Of a stretch of DNA of 63,741 bases, positions 40,931 through 49,364 are shown one piece after another. Each line of letters opens with the position of its first letter. Position 1 is the stretch's first letter. The notes beneath the pieces were generated by a model that searched no databases, was not told where the DNA came from, and saw only the letters and a program-made list of their open reading frames with translations. Origin of the DNA: JBBRQP01 sp038226175 (GTDB taxonomy: Bacteria; Cyanobacteriota; Cyanobacteriia; Gloeobacterales; Anthocerotibacteraceae); NCBI GenBank assembly GCA_038226175.1, contig JBBRQP010000009.1, forward strand, positions 1 to 63,741, given 5' to 3'. A program made the translations under genes and the position numbers.

Positions 40931-42433
40931 CTATGGACGAATTGCCACAATCGCACTGTGCATATGATCTACTAGGGCGGTGACGGAAGTTGCACTGACA
41001 CCTGTCATCAAATTTGGCAATAAGCCTAAGCCCACCATACAAAAGGCTAAGACAGCCGCTGGGAAATAGGCTAGAGGTTTAGGTTGGGGTAGTGTTCCTA
41101 AGGCTTCGGGCATGGTACCAAAGAAGGCTCTTTTGAGCATCAGGAGCAGATAAATTGCCGTAAGCAGCGTCCCTAGAATACATAATGTTGTTGCAATCGG
41201 GAACTGTGCGAAGCTACCTCGAAAGACTAAGAACTCAGCTACAAAACCACTCATCCCCGGTAAACCAGCATTAGCCATGGCTGCTGCCACCATGAACGCC
41301 CCAACTAAGGGCAAGCCTTTTTGAGGATCAAAGAGGCCACCCAATTTGGTCAAATCGCGGGTTTTGGCATTTTCGTATACCAGACCAACCAGCATAAATA
41401 GTAGGGCAGAAATAATGCCATGCGAAACCATCTGGAAAACCGCGCCCTGCAAGCCCGTTTCACGCAAGGTAGCAATGCCTAACACCACATAGCCCATATG
41501 AGCTACAGAAGAATAGGCAATCATCTTTTTCATATCGGTTTGAGCAATCGCAGCGAAAGACGCGTAAATCACGTTGATAGCGGCTAAAGTTGCTAAAATC
41601 CAGGATAAATCGGCGGCGGCCTGAGGGAACAAACCAATCCCAAAACGCAGGATGCCATAAGTGCCCAGTTTGAGCAAAACCCCGGCGAGTAAGACCGAGA
41701 CCGATGTGGGAGCTTCAACGTGGGCATCAGGTAGCCAAGTATGCAGAGGAACCAAAGGCATCTTGATCCCAAAACCCAAAGTGATCAGTGTTAGCGTCAA
41801 AATCTGGAAGGCCACCGGATAAGGCGTAGCTGGTCGGGCTAACTCTTGGACATCAAAGGTATTAAGTCCCGATACAAAGTACATCCCCAAAAAAGCCGCC
41901 AGCAGCAAAATACCTGATACTGCCGTATAGATCATAAACTTCATTGCCGCATATTCACGTCTTACACCACCCCAGATCGCAATCAGGAAATAGAGTGGAA
42001 TCAATTCCAATTCATAAAAAAGGAAAAACAGGAGCAAGTCTTTGGCCAAAAAAGCGCCCATCACCCCGCAGGTCAGCAACAAGACCAAGATGTAATAAAA
42101 CTTGGGGCGCACTTTGAGCTCCCAGCTCGTAAAAATAGATAGTACTACCAACAAACCAGTTAGAAGCACCAGGGGCAAACTTATGCCATCTACTTCAAGG
42201 CTAAAACTAATGCCTAGCTGGGGAATCCAAGTATATTTCTCGGTAAACTGAGCCGTTCCCGTAGCGTAATTAAATTGCAAAGCCATCACTAGGCTAGCTG
42301 CAAACATTAAGCTACTGACGACCAACGCCCACGTCCGCGCAAATTGATGCGTGACTTCTCTAGGCCAAACCGCTAACCCTAAGGCACCAGCTACAGGAAG
42401 GGCCACAATCAAACTCAACCACGGAAAATTCAT
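40931..42433 (-). CDS. ndhD: NAD(P)H-quinone oxidoreductase chain 4 (NdhD1/D2 type)
   Basis: A 500-residue proton-pumping membrane subunit of NDH-1, related to antiporters. It has about 14 transmembrane helices, with the conserved lysines/glutamate in FYELELIPLYFLIAIWGG and KMPLVPLHTWLPDAHVEAPT, plus AYSSVAHMGYVVLGI. Paired with ndhF1, it belongs to the respiratory/cyclic NDH-1L complex, unlike the separate D3 copy at 49365. It lies 24 bp downstream of ndhF on the same strand. Confidence 0.93.
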   Translation of the reverse strand: MNFPWLSLIVALPVAGALGLAVWPREVTHQFARTWALVVSSLMFAASLVMALQFNYATGTAQFTEKYTWIPQLGISFSLEVDGISLPLVLLTGLLVVLSIFTSWELKVRPKFYYILVLLLTCGVMGAFLAKDLLLFFLFYELELIPLYFLIAIWGGVRREYAAMKFMIYTAVSGILLLAAFLGMYFVSGLNTFDVQELARPATPYPVAFQILTLTLITLGFGIKMPLVPLHTWLPDAHVEAPTSVSVLLAGVLLKLGTYGILRFGIGLFPQAAADLSWILATLAAINVIYASFAAIAQTDMKKMIAYSSVAHMGYVVLGIATLRETGLQGAVFQMVSHGIISALLFMLVGLVYENAKTRDLTKLGGLFDPQKGLPLVGAFMVAAAMANAGLPGMSGFVAEFLVFRGSFAQFPIATTLCILGTLLTAIYLLLMLKRAFFGTMPEALGTLPQPKPLAYFPAAVLAFCMVGLGLLPNLMTGVSATSVTALVDHMHSAIVAIRP

Positions 42434-42457
42434 TGCTTAACTCCGAAAAGATACTTC

Positions 42458-44332
42458 TTATGAACCCAACGCACCACCGATCACACCCAACGTTAAGACT
42501 GCACTAACGACAACCAAGAGATAAAACTGAGTTTTGCCGTTTTCCAGATATTTGAAAGTTTCGGCACTAGCCCAGATTATGGTACTGACCAAGTTGACTG
42601 CACTATCCACGACATTTTTGTCAAACCAGGAAGTCAACTTACCCACATCCATAATCCCAGCTGCAAAAACCCGTTCGTAGAGGACATCCAAGTACAAACG
42701 TTCTTGCAAGGCCTGCAAAACTGGAGTCAAAGGCTTTGCCATACCTGGTTGCGCAACACCTAAGCCATAGAGAATAAAGGAAGCTGCAAATCCTGTGGCT
42801 ACCACAGCCGATGAGATTAGAGCCAGAGAAATGGCAACTTCTTCATGGGCAAACCACTGGTTGCCCAGATAGCCCGCTGCCGCTGAAGGTACAGCCAAGA
42901 TCACCAGAGGCAGCGTCATCAACCAAGATGATTCATGGGTCAGCTCTGCTTCTTTGGTACGTGTCTTACCCAAAAAAGTCAAACAAAATTGACGGGACAT
43001 GTAAAACGCAGTTAGCCCAGCGGTCAGTAATGCAATAAAGTACACTCCTTCGAGACTAGGAGTTGTTTCTAGCGCGTGGAGTACCGAGTCCTTAGACCAA
43101 AAACCAGACAATGGAAAAACTCCGGCAATACTGAGCACGCCAATACCGAAAGTAACACCCGTAATGGGCATAGTTTTAAGTAAACCTCCCATATTTTGCA
43201 TATCTTGCACATCCAAATGACCATGGGTCTTGTGTTCAGCATCGTGCATACTGTGGATGACCGAACCAGAACCCAAGAAGAGCATGGCTTTAAAGAAAGC
43301 GTGGGTAAATAGATGAAACACCGCAGCTTCTGGGTGACCTGCACCAAGAGCCATGAACATATAACCCAGTTGAGAAATCGTTGAGTAAGCCAAGACCCGC
43401 TTGATATCATTTTGGACTGTCGCAATCAAGGCCGCGCCTAGAGCCGTAATAGCTCCTGTCCAAGCCATGATCGTCATAGTTATCGGAGCTAGTTCCATCA
43501 CTGGCATCAGTTTGACGACCAGGAAAACCCCAGCAGCGACCATGGTTGCCGCGTGAATCAAGGCCGATACGGGCGTCGGGCCTTCCATGGCATCAGGTAG
43601 CCAGACATGGAGCGGAAACTGTGCTGATTTACCTACTGGGCCTGCAAACAAGAGCAAGGTAATAGCCGTGATCACCATAGGAGCAAGTTTGGCAGTCTCA
43701 GCCCAAATGCCCAGAGCCGTAAAGTCTAGGGTGCCAGCCGTGACATAAAGGGCAACAATCCCAATCAGTAGCAGTGAATCCCCCACCCGTGTCGTCAAGA
43801 AGGCTTTGCGCGCGGCTTGGGCAGCACTCGGTTTTGAGAACCAGAAACCGACAAGTAAATAACTACACAGACCCATTAATTCCCAGCAAGCATAGGTAAT
43901 CAGCAAGTTATCACTGAGGACTAAACCCAACATCGCAGCTGTAAAAAAATTGAGTAGACCATAATAACGGGCTAAACCGCCTTCACCAGCCATATAACCC
44001 ACTGAATAAAGCTGTACTAAAAAACTCACCCCGGTAACCAAGGTGAGCATGCCTAATGTCAGGGGTGTGAAGAGCAGCGCAATACTCAGATTGACCTCTC
44101 CAGCATTCAACCAAGGGATGACTAGCCGCGCTGGTTCTGATGATTCAAGACTACCGAGTAAGGCTAGTAAACTCTGAGCAAATCCTAGGGCTGTCAAGCC
44201 TAATCCTGCATAAGCAGCTGGTTTTTGTCCTTTAACCAAACCCAAGGCCCAAGGTAATGAAATCAAAGCTGCCACAATCGCATAGCTAGGAACCATCCAA
44301 GCTGTTTCAACCCAATGCGCTAAACCATTCAT
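42458..44332 (-). CDS. ndhF: NAD(P)H-quinone oxidoreductase chain 5 (NdhF1)
   Basis: A 624-residue proton-pumping subunit at the distal end of the NDH-1L membrane arm. ATG 44332 is preferred over the in-frame TTG at 44341. Core motifs are LLITYACWELMGLCSYLLVGFWF, FPLHVWLPDAMEGPTPVSALIHAATMVAAGVFLV and AYSTISQLGYMFMALG. The C-terminus contains the long lateral helix and final anchor. Together with ndhD1 just downstream it forms an operon; the short form (about 620) is typical for NdhF1 in some cyanobacteria. Confidence 0.94.
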   Translation of the reverse strand: MNGLAHWVETAWMVPSYAIVAALISLPWALGLVKGQKPAAYAGLGLTALGFAQSLLALLGSLESSEPARLVIPWLNAGEVNLSIALLFTPLTLGMLTLVTGVSFLVQLYSVGYMAGEGGLARYYGLLNFFTAAMLGLVLSDNLLITYACWELMGLCSYLLVGFWFSKPSAAQAARKAFLTTRVGDSLLLIGIVALYVTAGTLDFTALGIWAETAKLAPMVITAITLLLFAGPVGKSAQFPLHVWLPDAMEGPTPVSALIHAATMVAAGVFLVVKLMPVMELAPITMTIMAWTGAITALGAALIATVQNDIKRVLAYSTISQLGYMFMALGAGHPEAAVFHLFTHAFFKAMLFLGSGSVIHSMHDAEHKTHGHLDVQDMQNMGGLLKTMPITGVTFGIGVLSIAGVFPLSGFWSKDSVLHALETTPSLEGVYFIALLTAGLTAFYMSRQFCLTFLGKTRTKEAELTHESSWLMTLPLVILAVPSAAAGYLGNQWFAHEEVAISLALISSAVVATGFAASFILYGLGVAQPGMAKPLTPVLQALQERLYLDVLYERVFAAGIMDVGKLTSWFDKNVVDSAVNLVSTIIWASAETFKYLENGKTQFYLLVVVSAVLTLGVIGGALGS

Positions 44333-44598
44333 GTGTACCAACCTTTACGCGGAGAGTCATCTACCGTAAGTCCGAGTCAAATCTTTACATCCCTACTAGT
44401 AATATATACCTAGTGGCGGGGGTAAATCCCCGGTTTTAAGAGAATTTTTGAAGGTGATGATAGGGTGAGAGGCTTGTGGGGTCTTACCTTGCATGAACGC
44501 GGCGTCCTTGAGGTCAAAAACTGTTTTTCTAGAGTCAGCTTAACATTTTTTAATACTTTGGTAAATAATTGATTAAAAAAGTAGAAGATTGGTGTCAA
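44333..44598. other. Non-coding region upstream of ndhF1
   Basis: With the adjoining hairpin this makes a gap of about 315 bases between ndhF and tilS. It should hold the ndhF-ndhD promoter and leader on the minus strand. I see a small GGGG-TAAAT-CCCC hairpin near 44416-44431 and AT-rich stretches, but no confident promoter, and no ORF or RNA gene I can support. Confidence 0.4.
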
Positions 44599-44648
44599 GT
44601 CGTAACAGAACAGGCTTTCTTACCAAAAAAAGCTTGTTCTGTCACGAC
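44599..44648. repeat. Long imperfect inverted repeat at the tilS 3' end
   Basis: GTCGT-A-ACAGAACA-GGCTTT (from 44599) is mirrored by AAAGCT-TGTTCTGT-C-ACGAC (to 44648): about 19 of 20 positions can pair with one mismatch and one G-T. The last base overlaps the tilS stop codon. No T run follows on the minus strand, so it is not a standard terminator. Confidence 0.6.
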
Positions 44649-45625
44649 TACTCCCAAACCAACCAAATTCCTCGCACAATGACACCCTGGCCTTGACTCA
44701 AACTCGCTGTACGGGTGGTTGTAGGTTGATCGAGTAAAGCCCGTACCATCTCCACAGCCCGAAAACTTACTCGATGGTGGGCTTGCTGATCCAAAAACCG
44801 ATGGATAATTCTTCTTTGTAGCGCAATCGGCAGCGCGCGTAACGCATTACGCTTGAGGGCAGGCGGGTGAGCTTGATAAAGTTGACCAAACCAATCAGCA
44901 ACCAATGTTTCCCAATAAGCCTCTTCAGCTTGCAAAATTTCAGCAGTCTGAGCAAGATGGCGGCTAACTTGTGGATTGAAGTGCATTTGTAAATAAGGGA
45001 TCAACTCAAGACGCAGACGATTACGCTGAAATGTTAGGTCTGCATTGGTCGTATCGATATAGACCGGTAAATTTTCCGCCTCACAAAACGCTCCCGTCTC
45101 AGCTCGGGTTACCCCCAACAGAGGCCGCACCAGCGACACCTCAGGCGTCAAGGGTCTTTGCCAATCTAGGCTATTGGCTCCGCCCAAACTGCCCCCGCGT
45201 AGGAGATTAAATAACAAGGTTTCGGTACGATCACTCGCTGTATGTCCTGTAAGTACGGCTGTCGCTCCGATTTGTTGCGCTAACTGCCCTAACCAGTCAT
45301 AACGCCAAACGCGCGCCGCGGCTTCGGTCGCCGGAGCTATTGCAGCAACCTTGAGATAAAAAGGGAGTTGCCAATCTTGGGCAAGTTTTTGGACGACCTG
45401 AGCGGCCTGTGCCGAATCGGTACGCCAGCCATGATCTAAGTGGGCAATGACTAATTGCCAATTAAATTTGGGGGCGATGTCATAAAAAATTTTGGCTAGA
45501 CAAAGTGAATCTTGCCCACCAGAAACCGCTAGCAGTAAGCGATTGCCCGCTTGTAATGGACAGTGAACGCGGATATCTTGAAGAACGCGCTGATGTAAGA
45601 CGACAAATCGTGTATTATTGTTCAT
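44648..45625 (-). CDS. tilS: tRNA(Ile)-lysidine synthetase
   Basis: A 325-residue ATP-dependent enzyme that converts C34 of the CAU-anticodon tRNA-Ile to lysidine, making it read AUA. The PP-loop ATPase motif is LLAVSGGQDSLCLAKIF (about 30-46), followed by IAHLDHGWRTDS, LTGHTASDRTETLLFNLLRGG and RPLLGVTRAE. A substrate-binding TilS domain completes the protein. Length fits cyanobacterial TilS. It is divergent from acpP. Confidence 0.95.
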   Translation of the reverse strand: MNNNTRFVVLHQRVLQDIRVHCPLQAGNRLLLAVSGGQDSLCLAKIFYDIAPKFNWQLVIAHLDHGWRTDSAQAAQVVQKLAQDWQLPFYLKVAAIAPATEAAARVWRYDWLGQLAQQIGATAVLTGHTASDRTETLLFNLLRGGSLGGANSLDWQRPLTPEVSLVRPLLGVTRAETGAFCEAENLPVYIDTTNADLTFQRNRLRLELIPYLQMHFNPQVSRHLAQTAEILQAEEAYWETLVADWFGQLYQAHPPALKRNALRALPIALQRRIIHRFLDQQAHHRVSFRAVEMVRALLDQPTTTRTASLSQGQGVIVRGIWLVWE

Positions 45626-45724
45626 GGTCTGTGTTGTTCGGGACAGTTACCAAAGTGTCCTGGCACATGCATTATAAAGTGAAGGCCATCGGTAAGATTG
45701 CCAAGGACTGTGTAAGAGGATCTC

Positions 45725-45976
45725 ATGACAGCGACGGAAGAAGCGGTTTTTGCAAAAGTGAAAAAAGTTGTGGCAGAGCAACTTTCAGTTGAAGAAGACA
45801 AAGTTAAGTCGGAATCCAGTTTCGCCACGGATTTGGGAGCAGACTCCTTGGATCAAGTGGAATTGGTGATGGCACTCGAAGAAAATTTTGAACTGGATAT
45901 TCCTGATGATGACGCGGACAAAATCGCCACTGTCGGTGATGCCGTGAAATATATCATGCGCAAAAAATCCAGCTAA
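45725..45976 (+). CDS. acpP: Acyl carrier protein
   Basis: An 83-residue acidic protein with the phosphopantetheine attachment motif DLGADSLDQVELVMALEE (Ser41 region), the central ACP of fatty acid synthesis. Length and sequence are canonical. ATG 45725 follows AGAGGA. It is monocistronic here, with its last four bases overlapping the convergent tsaE; fabF is not adjacent, unlike in many bacteria. Confidence 0.97.
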   Translation: MTATEEAVFAKVKKVVAEQLSVEEDKVKSESSFATDLGADSLDQVELVMALEENFELDIPDDDADKIATVGDAVKYIMRKKSS

Positions 45977-46431
45977 GTTTGCTTAGACGGTAGTAAAAGG
46001 GGTGGTTTCGTAGCAACGAGCCGCCCCTCTACTGTCACGTGGCGACCACTTTCTAGGATATCAAACTGCACCTTTACCTGCGCCTGTGGGACGAAGGGTA
46101 ATCGTTGCGCCCATTCGACGGCAATCAACGCATCAGGCCACTCCTCATGTAATCCTAGGCTCCACACTTCAGCGGGAGCGAGACGGTATAAATCACAGTG
46201 AACAAGGGAAATTCGCCCTTGGGTATAGACCTGCATCAGAGCAAACGTGGGACTAGTAACACAGTCTGTAATACCTAAACCTTGCGCCAAACCCTGAACA
46301 AAACTAGTCTTACCGCTGCCAAGTTCGCCTTCGAGTAGTATCGATACCCCCGGGGTCAGCGTCTTTGCCCACTGCGCTGCCCAGCTTTGTAAGTCTTGAA
46401 CGTTAGTAAAGAAAAAGGTTTCGATAAACAT
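45973..46431 (-). CDS. tsaE: tRNA threonylcarbamoyladenosine biosynthesis ATPase
   Basis: A 152-residue P-loop ATPase that cycles the TsaBDE complex making t6A37. Walker A is LEGELGSGKTSFVQGLAQGLG, then VTSPTFALMQVY and HCDLYRL, and WAQRLPF near the end. It lies 59 bp downstream of nusG on the same strand, a place usually occupied by rplK in bacteria. It may therefore be transcribed with secE-nusG. Confidence 0.95.
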   Translation of the reverse strand: MFIETFFFTNVQDLQSWAAQWAKTLTPGVSILLEGELGSGKTSFVQGLAQGLGITDCVTSPTFALMQVYTQGRISLVHCDLYRLAPAEVWSLGLHEEWPDALIAVEWAQRLPFVPQAQVKVQFDILESGRHVTVEGRLVATKPPLLLPSKQT

Positions 46432-46490
46432 AACTTGATGACCGCTGGTCTACCCTGGAGACAGGTATTGGTATGCCCCCAAAAATCTCA

Positions 46491-47084
46491 TCAATCTAAC
46501 CGACGTACTTGGTTGAATTCCAACTCCACCGGGGTATCGCGTCCGAAAATCGAGAGTAGGGCGGTGAGACGACTGCGTTCAGGACTAACTTCTTGGACTT
46601 CGCCTTGGAAATCCTTAAAGGGGCCAGCTACGACTTCAACTTTATCTCCAGCCGCTAAGTTGATACGGACAATCGGTTCTTCTTGCTCAACGGTCATAAA
46701 TGTACGACGAATTTCTTCAGCACTAAGAGGACGGGGTTTGACATGACCACGCCCGCGCCCCGAACCACGCCGCTCTTCGGTACCCACAAAATTGATGATA
46801 TTGGGCGTATTTTTGACCACAGACCAAACTTCGTCATCAAGGAGCATATTGACCAAGACATAGCCAGGTAAGATTTTCTCTTCGGTTGTGGCTTTGGTAC
46901 CATCTTTTTTGACCCGAATTGCGGCACGCTCGGGAATTGTCACTTGCAAAATACGGTCTGAAACTTGTAAGGTTTGTGCGCGTTGCAAAAGGTTTGCTTT
47001 AACTTTTTTTTCGCATCCAGAAGAAACTTGAACGGCGTACCAAGCGGGCTTGATCACGATCTCAGCAGTGTGTGTTTCGCTCAT
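46491..47084 (-). CDS. nusG: Transcription termination/antitermination protein NusG
   Basis: A 197-residue protein with the NGN domain (WYAVQVSSGCEKKVKANLLQR, GYVLVNMLLDDEVWSVVKNTPNIINFVG) and a C-terminal KOW domain (AAGDKVEVVAGPFKDFQGEVQEV). It binds RNA polymerase and couples to Rho or ribosomal S10. It begins directly after secE (stop and start adjacent). The rplK-rplA genes that usually follow nusG are not here. Confidence 0.97.
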   Translation of the reverse strand: MSETHTAEIVIKPAWYAVQVSSGCEKKVKANLLQRAQTLQVSDRILQVTIPERAAIRVKKDGTKATTEEKILPGYVLVNMLLDDEVWSVVKNTPNIINFVGTEERRGSGRGRGHVKPRPLSAEEIRRTFMTVEQEEPIVRINLAAGDKVEVVAGPFKDFQGEVQEVSPERSRLTALLSIFGRDTPVELEFNQVRRLD

Positions 47085-47330
47085 TTAGAACACCAATTTG
47101 GCAATACTGTGGAACAGAGAATCGATGAGAAAAATGAACAGGGTCGAAACTAAAACCATCAAAAAGACAGCCGCAGATTCGCTAATTACCTGTTGACGCG
47201 ACGGCCACATGACTTTTCCCAACTCAACACGCACATCTTGCAGGTAAGTGACTAGGTTGAATTTTTCCGCCGGAGCTGTTGGTTCGGCGTTGGCTACAGG
47301 TTGTTGCTTGTTAGCTTTGTCAAGGGTCAC
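47085..47330 (-). CDS. secE: Preprotein translocase subunit SecE
   Basis: An 81-residue protein with the short single-helix SecE form: an N-terminal polar part, the amphipathic VRVELGKVMWPSRQQVI motif, and one transmembrane helix (AAVFLMVLVSTLFIFLID). It starts at GTG 47330 with GGAG upstream. It is part of the SecYEG channel. First gene of secE-nusG(-tsaE). No tRNA-Trp precedes it. Confidence 0.93.
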   Translation of the reverse strand: MTLDKANKQQPVANAEPTAPAEKFNLVTYLQDVRVELGKVMWPSRQQVISESAAVFLMVLVSTLFIFLIDSLFHSIAKLVF

Positions 47331-47400
47331 CCACGTTCTCCTGCATTCAATATGCTGCGGTCAACAAGCTTAGTTGAATCACTAAGTTTGGGTACCCTTT

Positions 47401-47406
47401 ATTATA
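47401..47406 (-). promoter_or_regulatory. Candidate -10 element for secE-nusG
   Basis: TATAAT on the minus strand, 71 bp before the secE GTG. No clear -35 at normal distance. Between it and the gene, AAGCTTAGT...ACTAAGTTT can form a hairpin in the leader (about 47367-47391). Confidence 0.4.
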
Positions 47407-47467
47407 TGAGGTTTCTTGCCGACTAGGGTAGCAAATTCAGTCATAACCTAAAGTCTATTGTAAACAT

Positions 47468-47490
47468 TATAATCATCTACTTTTATAGAT
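47468..47490 (+). promoter_or_regulatory. Candidate promoter and operator dyad of the ndhF3 operon
   Basis: TATAAT (47468-47473) is followed at once by ATCTA-CTTTTA-TAGAT (47475-47490), an inverted repeat placed over the expected transcription start. The equivalent operon in other cyanobacteria is repressed by the LysR-type CcmR/NdhR under high CO2, so a repressor dyad here is plausible but unproven. Confidence 0.38.
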
Positions 47491-47536
47491 TCAGAATGCC
47501 GTCTATGCTGACGCTTAAGTTAGGTGAGTAAGTTTG

Positions 47537-49342
47537 ATGCTAGAGTTTTTGCTGCGCACAGTTTGGCTAATCCCCTGTTATCCGCTTTTGGGTGTGGTGC
47601 TGGCTTTGCCCTGGTTTCCAGGAATTATTCGGCGCACAGGTCCACGCCCGGCGGGCTATATCAGCTTATTGCTCACCGGACTCGCTTTTGCCCATAGTCT
47701 ATTGGCATTGCAAGGTTTGTGGGGTCAGCCCACGCGCGCGATGCTGCTACCTTGGCTCCATGTTGGGAGTCTCGCCCTAGATTTTCCCTTAGAAATCTCG
47801 GTGGTGACCCTCAGTGCCTGCGCGCTTGTGACGGGGCTTAATCTGGCTGCTCAAGTTTACGCGATTACCTATATGGAGATGGATTGGGGTTGGGCACGGC
47901 TCTATGCGCTGATGGCTCTATTTGAGAGTGGCATGTGTGCTTTGGTCTTATCTGACTCTTTATTTTTTACCTATTTCATTCTGGAGATTTTGACTTTAGG
48001 CACTTATTTGTTGGTCGGATTTTGGTTTAATCAGCCGCTGGTGGTCACTGGGGCTCGGGATGCTTTTTTGACTAAGCGGATTGGGGATTTATTCTTGATG
48101 ATGGGGGTTTTGGCGATCTGGCCTTTGGCTGGCACCTTTGATTTTTCAGAATTGGCGATTTGGGCTAAGACCGCACAGCTTGACCCGACCTTGGCAACGC
48201 TGCTGGGTTTGGCGTTGATCGCAGGCCCGATTGGTAAGTGCGCCCAGTTTCCGCTACACCTCTGGCTAGATGAGGCGATGGAAGGCCCTTTGCCTTCGAC
48301 GATTTTGCGTAGTTCGGTGGTAGTAGCGACGGGCATTTGGGTTTTAGTCAAACTGTATCCAGTACTAGCCCTCTCTCCTGTTGTGCTCACGGTCATGGTC
48401 ACGATTGGCGTTATTAGTGCAATAGGTGGTTCGCTGATTGCGTTAGCTCAAATTGATGCCAAGCGTGCCTTATCTTTTTTGGTCACGGCTTACATGGGTC
48501 TTGCTTTCATCGCTGTGGGAACTGGGCATGGGGAGACAGCCTTACTTTTGGTACTGACCCATGCTGTTGCGATGGCCTTACTAGTCATGAGTCTCGGCTC
48601 AATCATCTGGAATAACGTCACGCAAGATCTCAGCCAATTTGGGGGACTATGGGCGCGTCGTCCCATTACGGGGTTAGCGTTTTTGGGGGGGATGGTCGGT
48701 TTGATTGCGCTACCCCCTGGTGGCAGTTTTTGGGCAATTCTGGCTCTAGGTGATCGGTTGTGGGCAACTTATCCTGGGCTAGTGGGTGTGTTGGCACTGG
48801 TTAATCTTTTGGCAACTTTTGGGTTGGCGCGGGTTTTTGGGTTGATTTTTACGGGTAAGTCTCAGCCGATGACCGAGCGTTCACCGGAATCACCCTGGCC
48901 AATTATTTTGCCTATGGTTGTTTTATTAGGTTTTGTGCTGCACCTGCCATTACTGCTCTATAGCTGGCAGCTTTTACCCAGCTGGGCATCGATCAATCCT
49001 GCTGTGGCGACAGTATTGACGGTTTCAAGCCTGATTGGTCTCAGTGGCTTTTGGCTCAAGCCAATTGTTATCCCTTGGCAGCCCTTGCATGAGTTGCTCG
49101 CCAATGACTTTTATACCACCAAGATTTATCGGTTTGTAATCGTCCTACCCGTCGTTTTAGCTGCCAATTTGACCGCATTTTTGGATCGCTATTTTGTTGA
49201 TGGTCTAGTTAATATGATCAGCTATGTCTCAGTCCGAAGTGGTCAAATTTTGAGATATAGCACCAACGGGCAAACCCAGTTTTATATGCTGACGGTGGTC
49301 GTGGGTGTGGCATTTTTGATGGGCATGATGATGGTGCTTTGA
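47537..49342 (+). CDS. ndhF3: NDH-1MS membrane subunit NdhF3 (CO2 uptake)
   Basis: A 601-residue NdhF paralogue. ATG 47537 follows AGGTGAG; TTG 47534 is rejected. It keeps FPLHLWLDEAMEGPLPSTILRSSVVVATG but has diverged from NdhF1 (for example HAATMVA replaced by RSSVVVA). Encoded with ndhD3, cupA and cupS, it belongs to the NDH-1MS complex that couples ferredoxin-driven electron flow to hydration of CO2 to bicarbonate. The four-gene order matches sll1732-sll1735 of Synechocystis. In a thylakoid-less cell it would lie in the cytoplasmic membrane. Confidence 0.92.
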   Translation: MLEFLLRTVWLIPCYPLLGVVLALPWFPGIIRRTGPRPAGYISLLLTGLAFAHSLLALQGLWGQPTRAMLLPWLHVGSLALDFPLEISVVTLSACALVTGLNLAAQVYAITYMEMDWGWARLYALMALFESGMCALVLSDSLFFTYFILEILTLGTYLLVGFWFNQPLVVTGARDAFLTKRIGDLFLMMGVLAIWPLAGTFDFSELAIWAKTAQLDPTLATLLGLALIAGPIGKCAQFPLHLWLDEAMEGPLPSTILRSSVVVATGIWVLVKLYPVLALSPVVLTVMVTIGVISAIGGSLIALAQIDAKRALSFLVTAYMGLAFIAVGTGHGETALLLVLTHAVAMALLVMSLGSIIWNNVTQDLSQFGGLWARRPITGLAFLGGMVGLIALPPGGSFWAILALGDRLWATYPGLVGVLALVNLLATFGLARVFGLIFTGKSQPMTERSPESPWPIILPMVVLLGFVLHLPLLLYSWQLLPSWASINPAVATVLTVSSLIGLSGFWLKPIVIPWQPLHELLANDFYTTKIYRFVIVLPVVLAANLTAFLDRYFVDGLVNMISYVSVRSGQILRYSTNGQTQFYMLTVVVGVAFLMGMMMVL

Positions 49343-49364
49343 GTCATAACAGGAGTGAATGTGC

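Noticed and set aside
47331..47536. tRNA-Trp expected before secE
   Set aside because: No cloverleaf or CCA-type anticodon arm can be formed; only promoter-like sequences are present.
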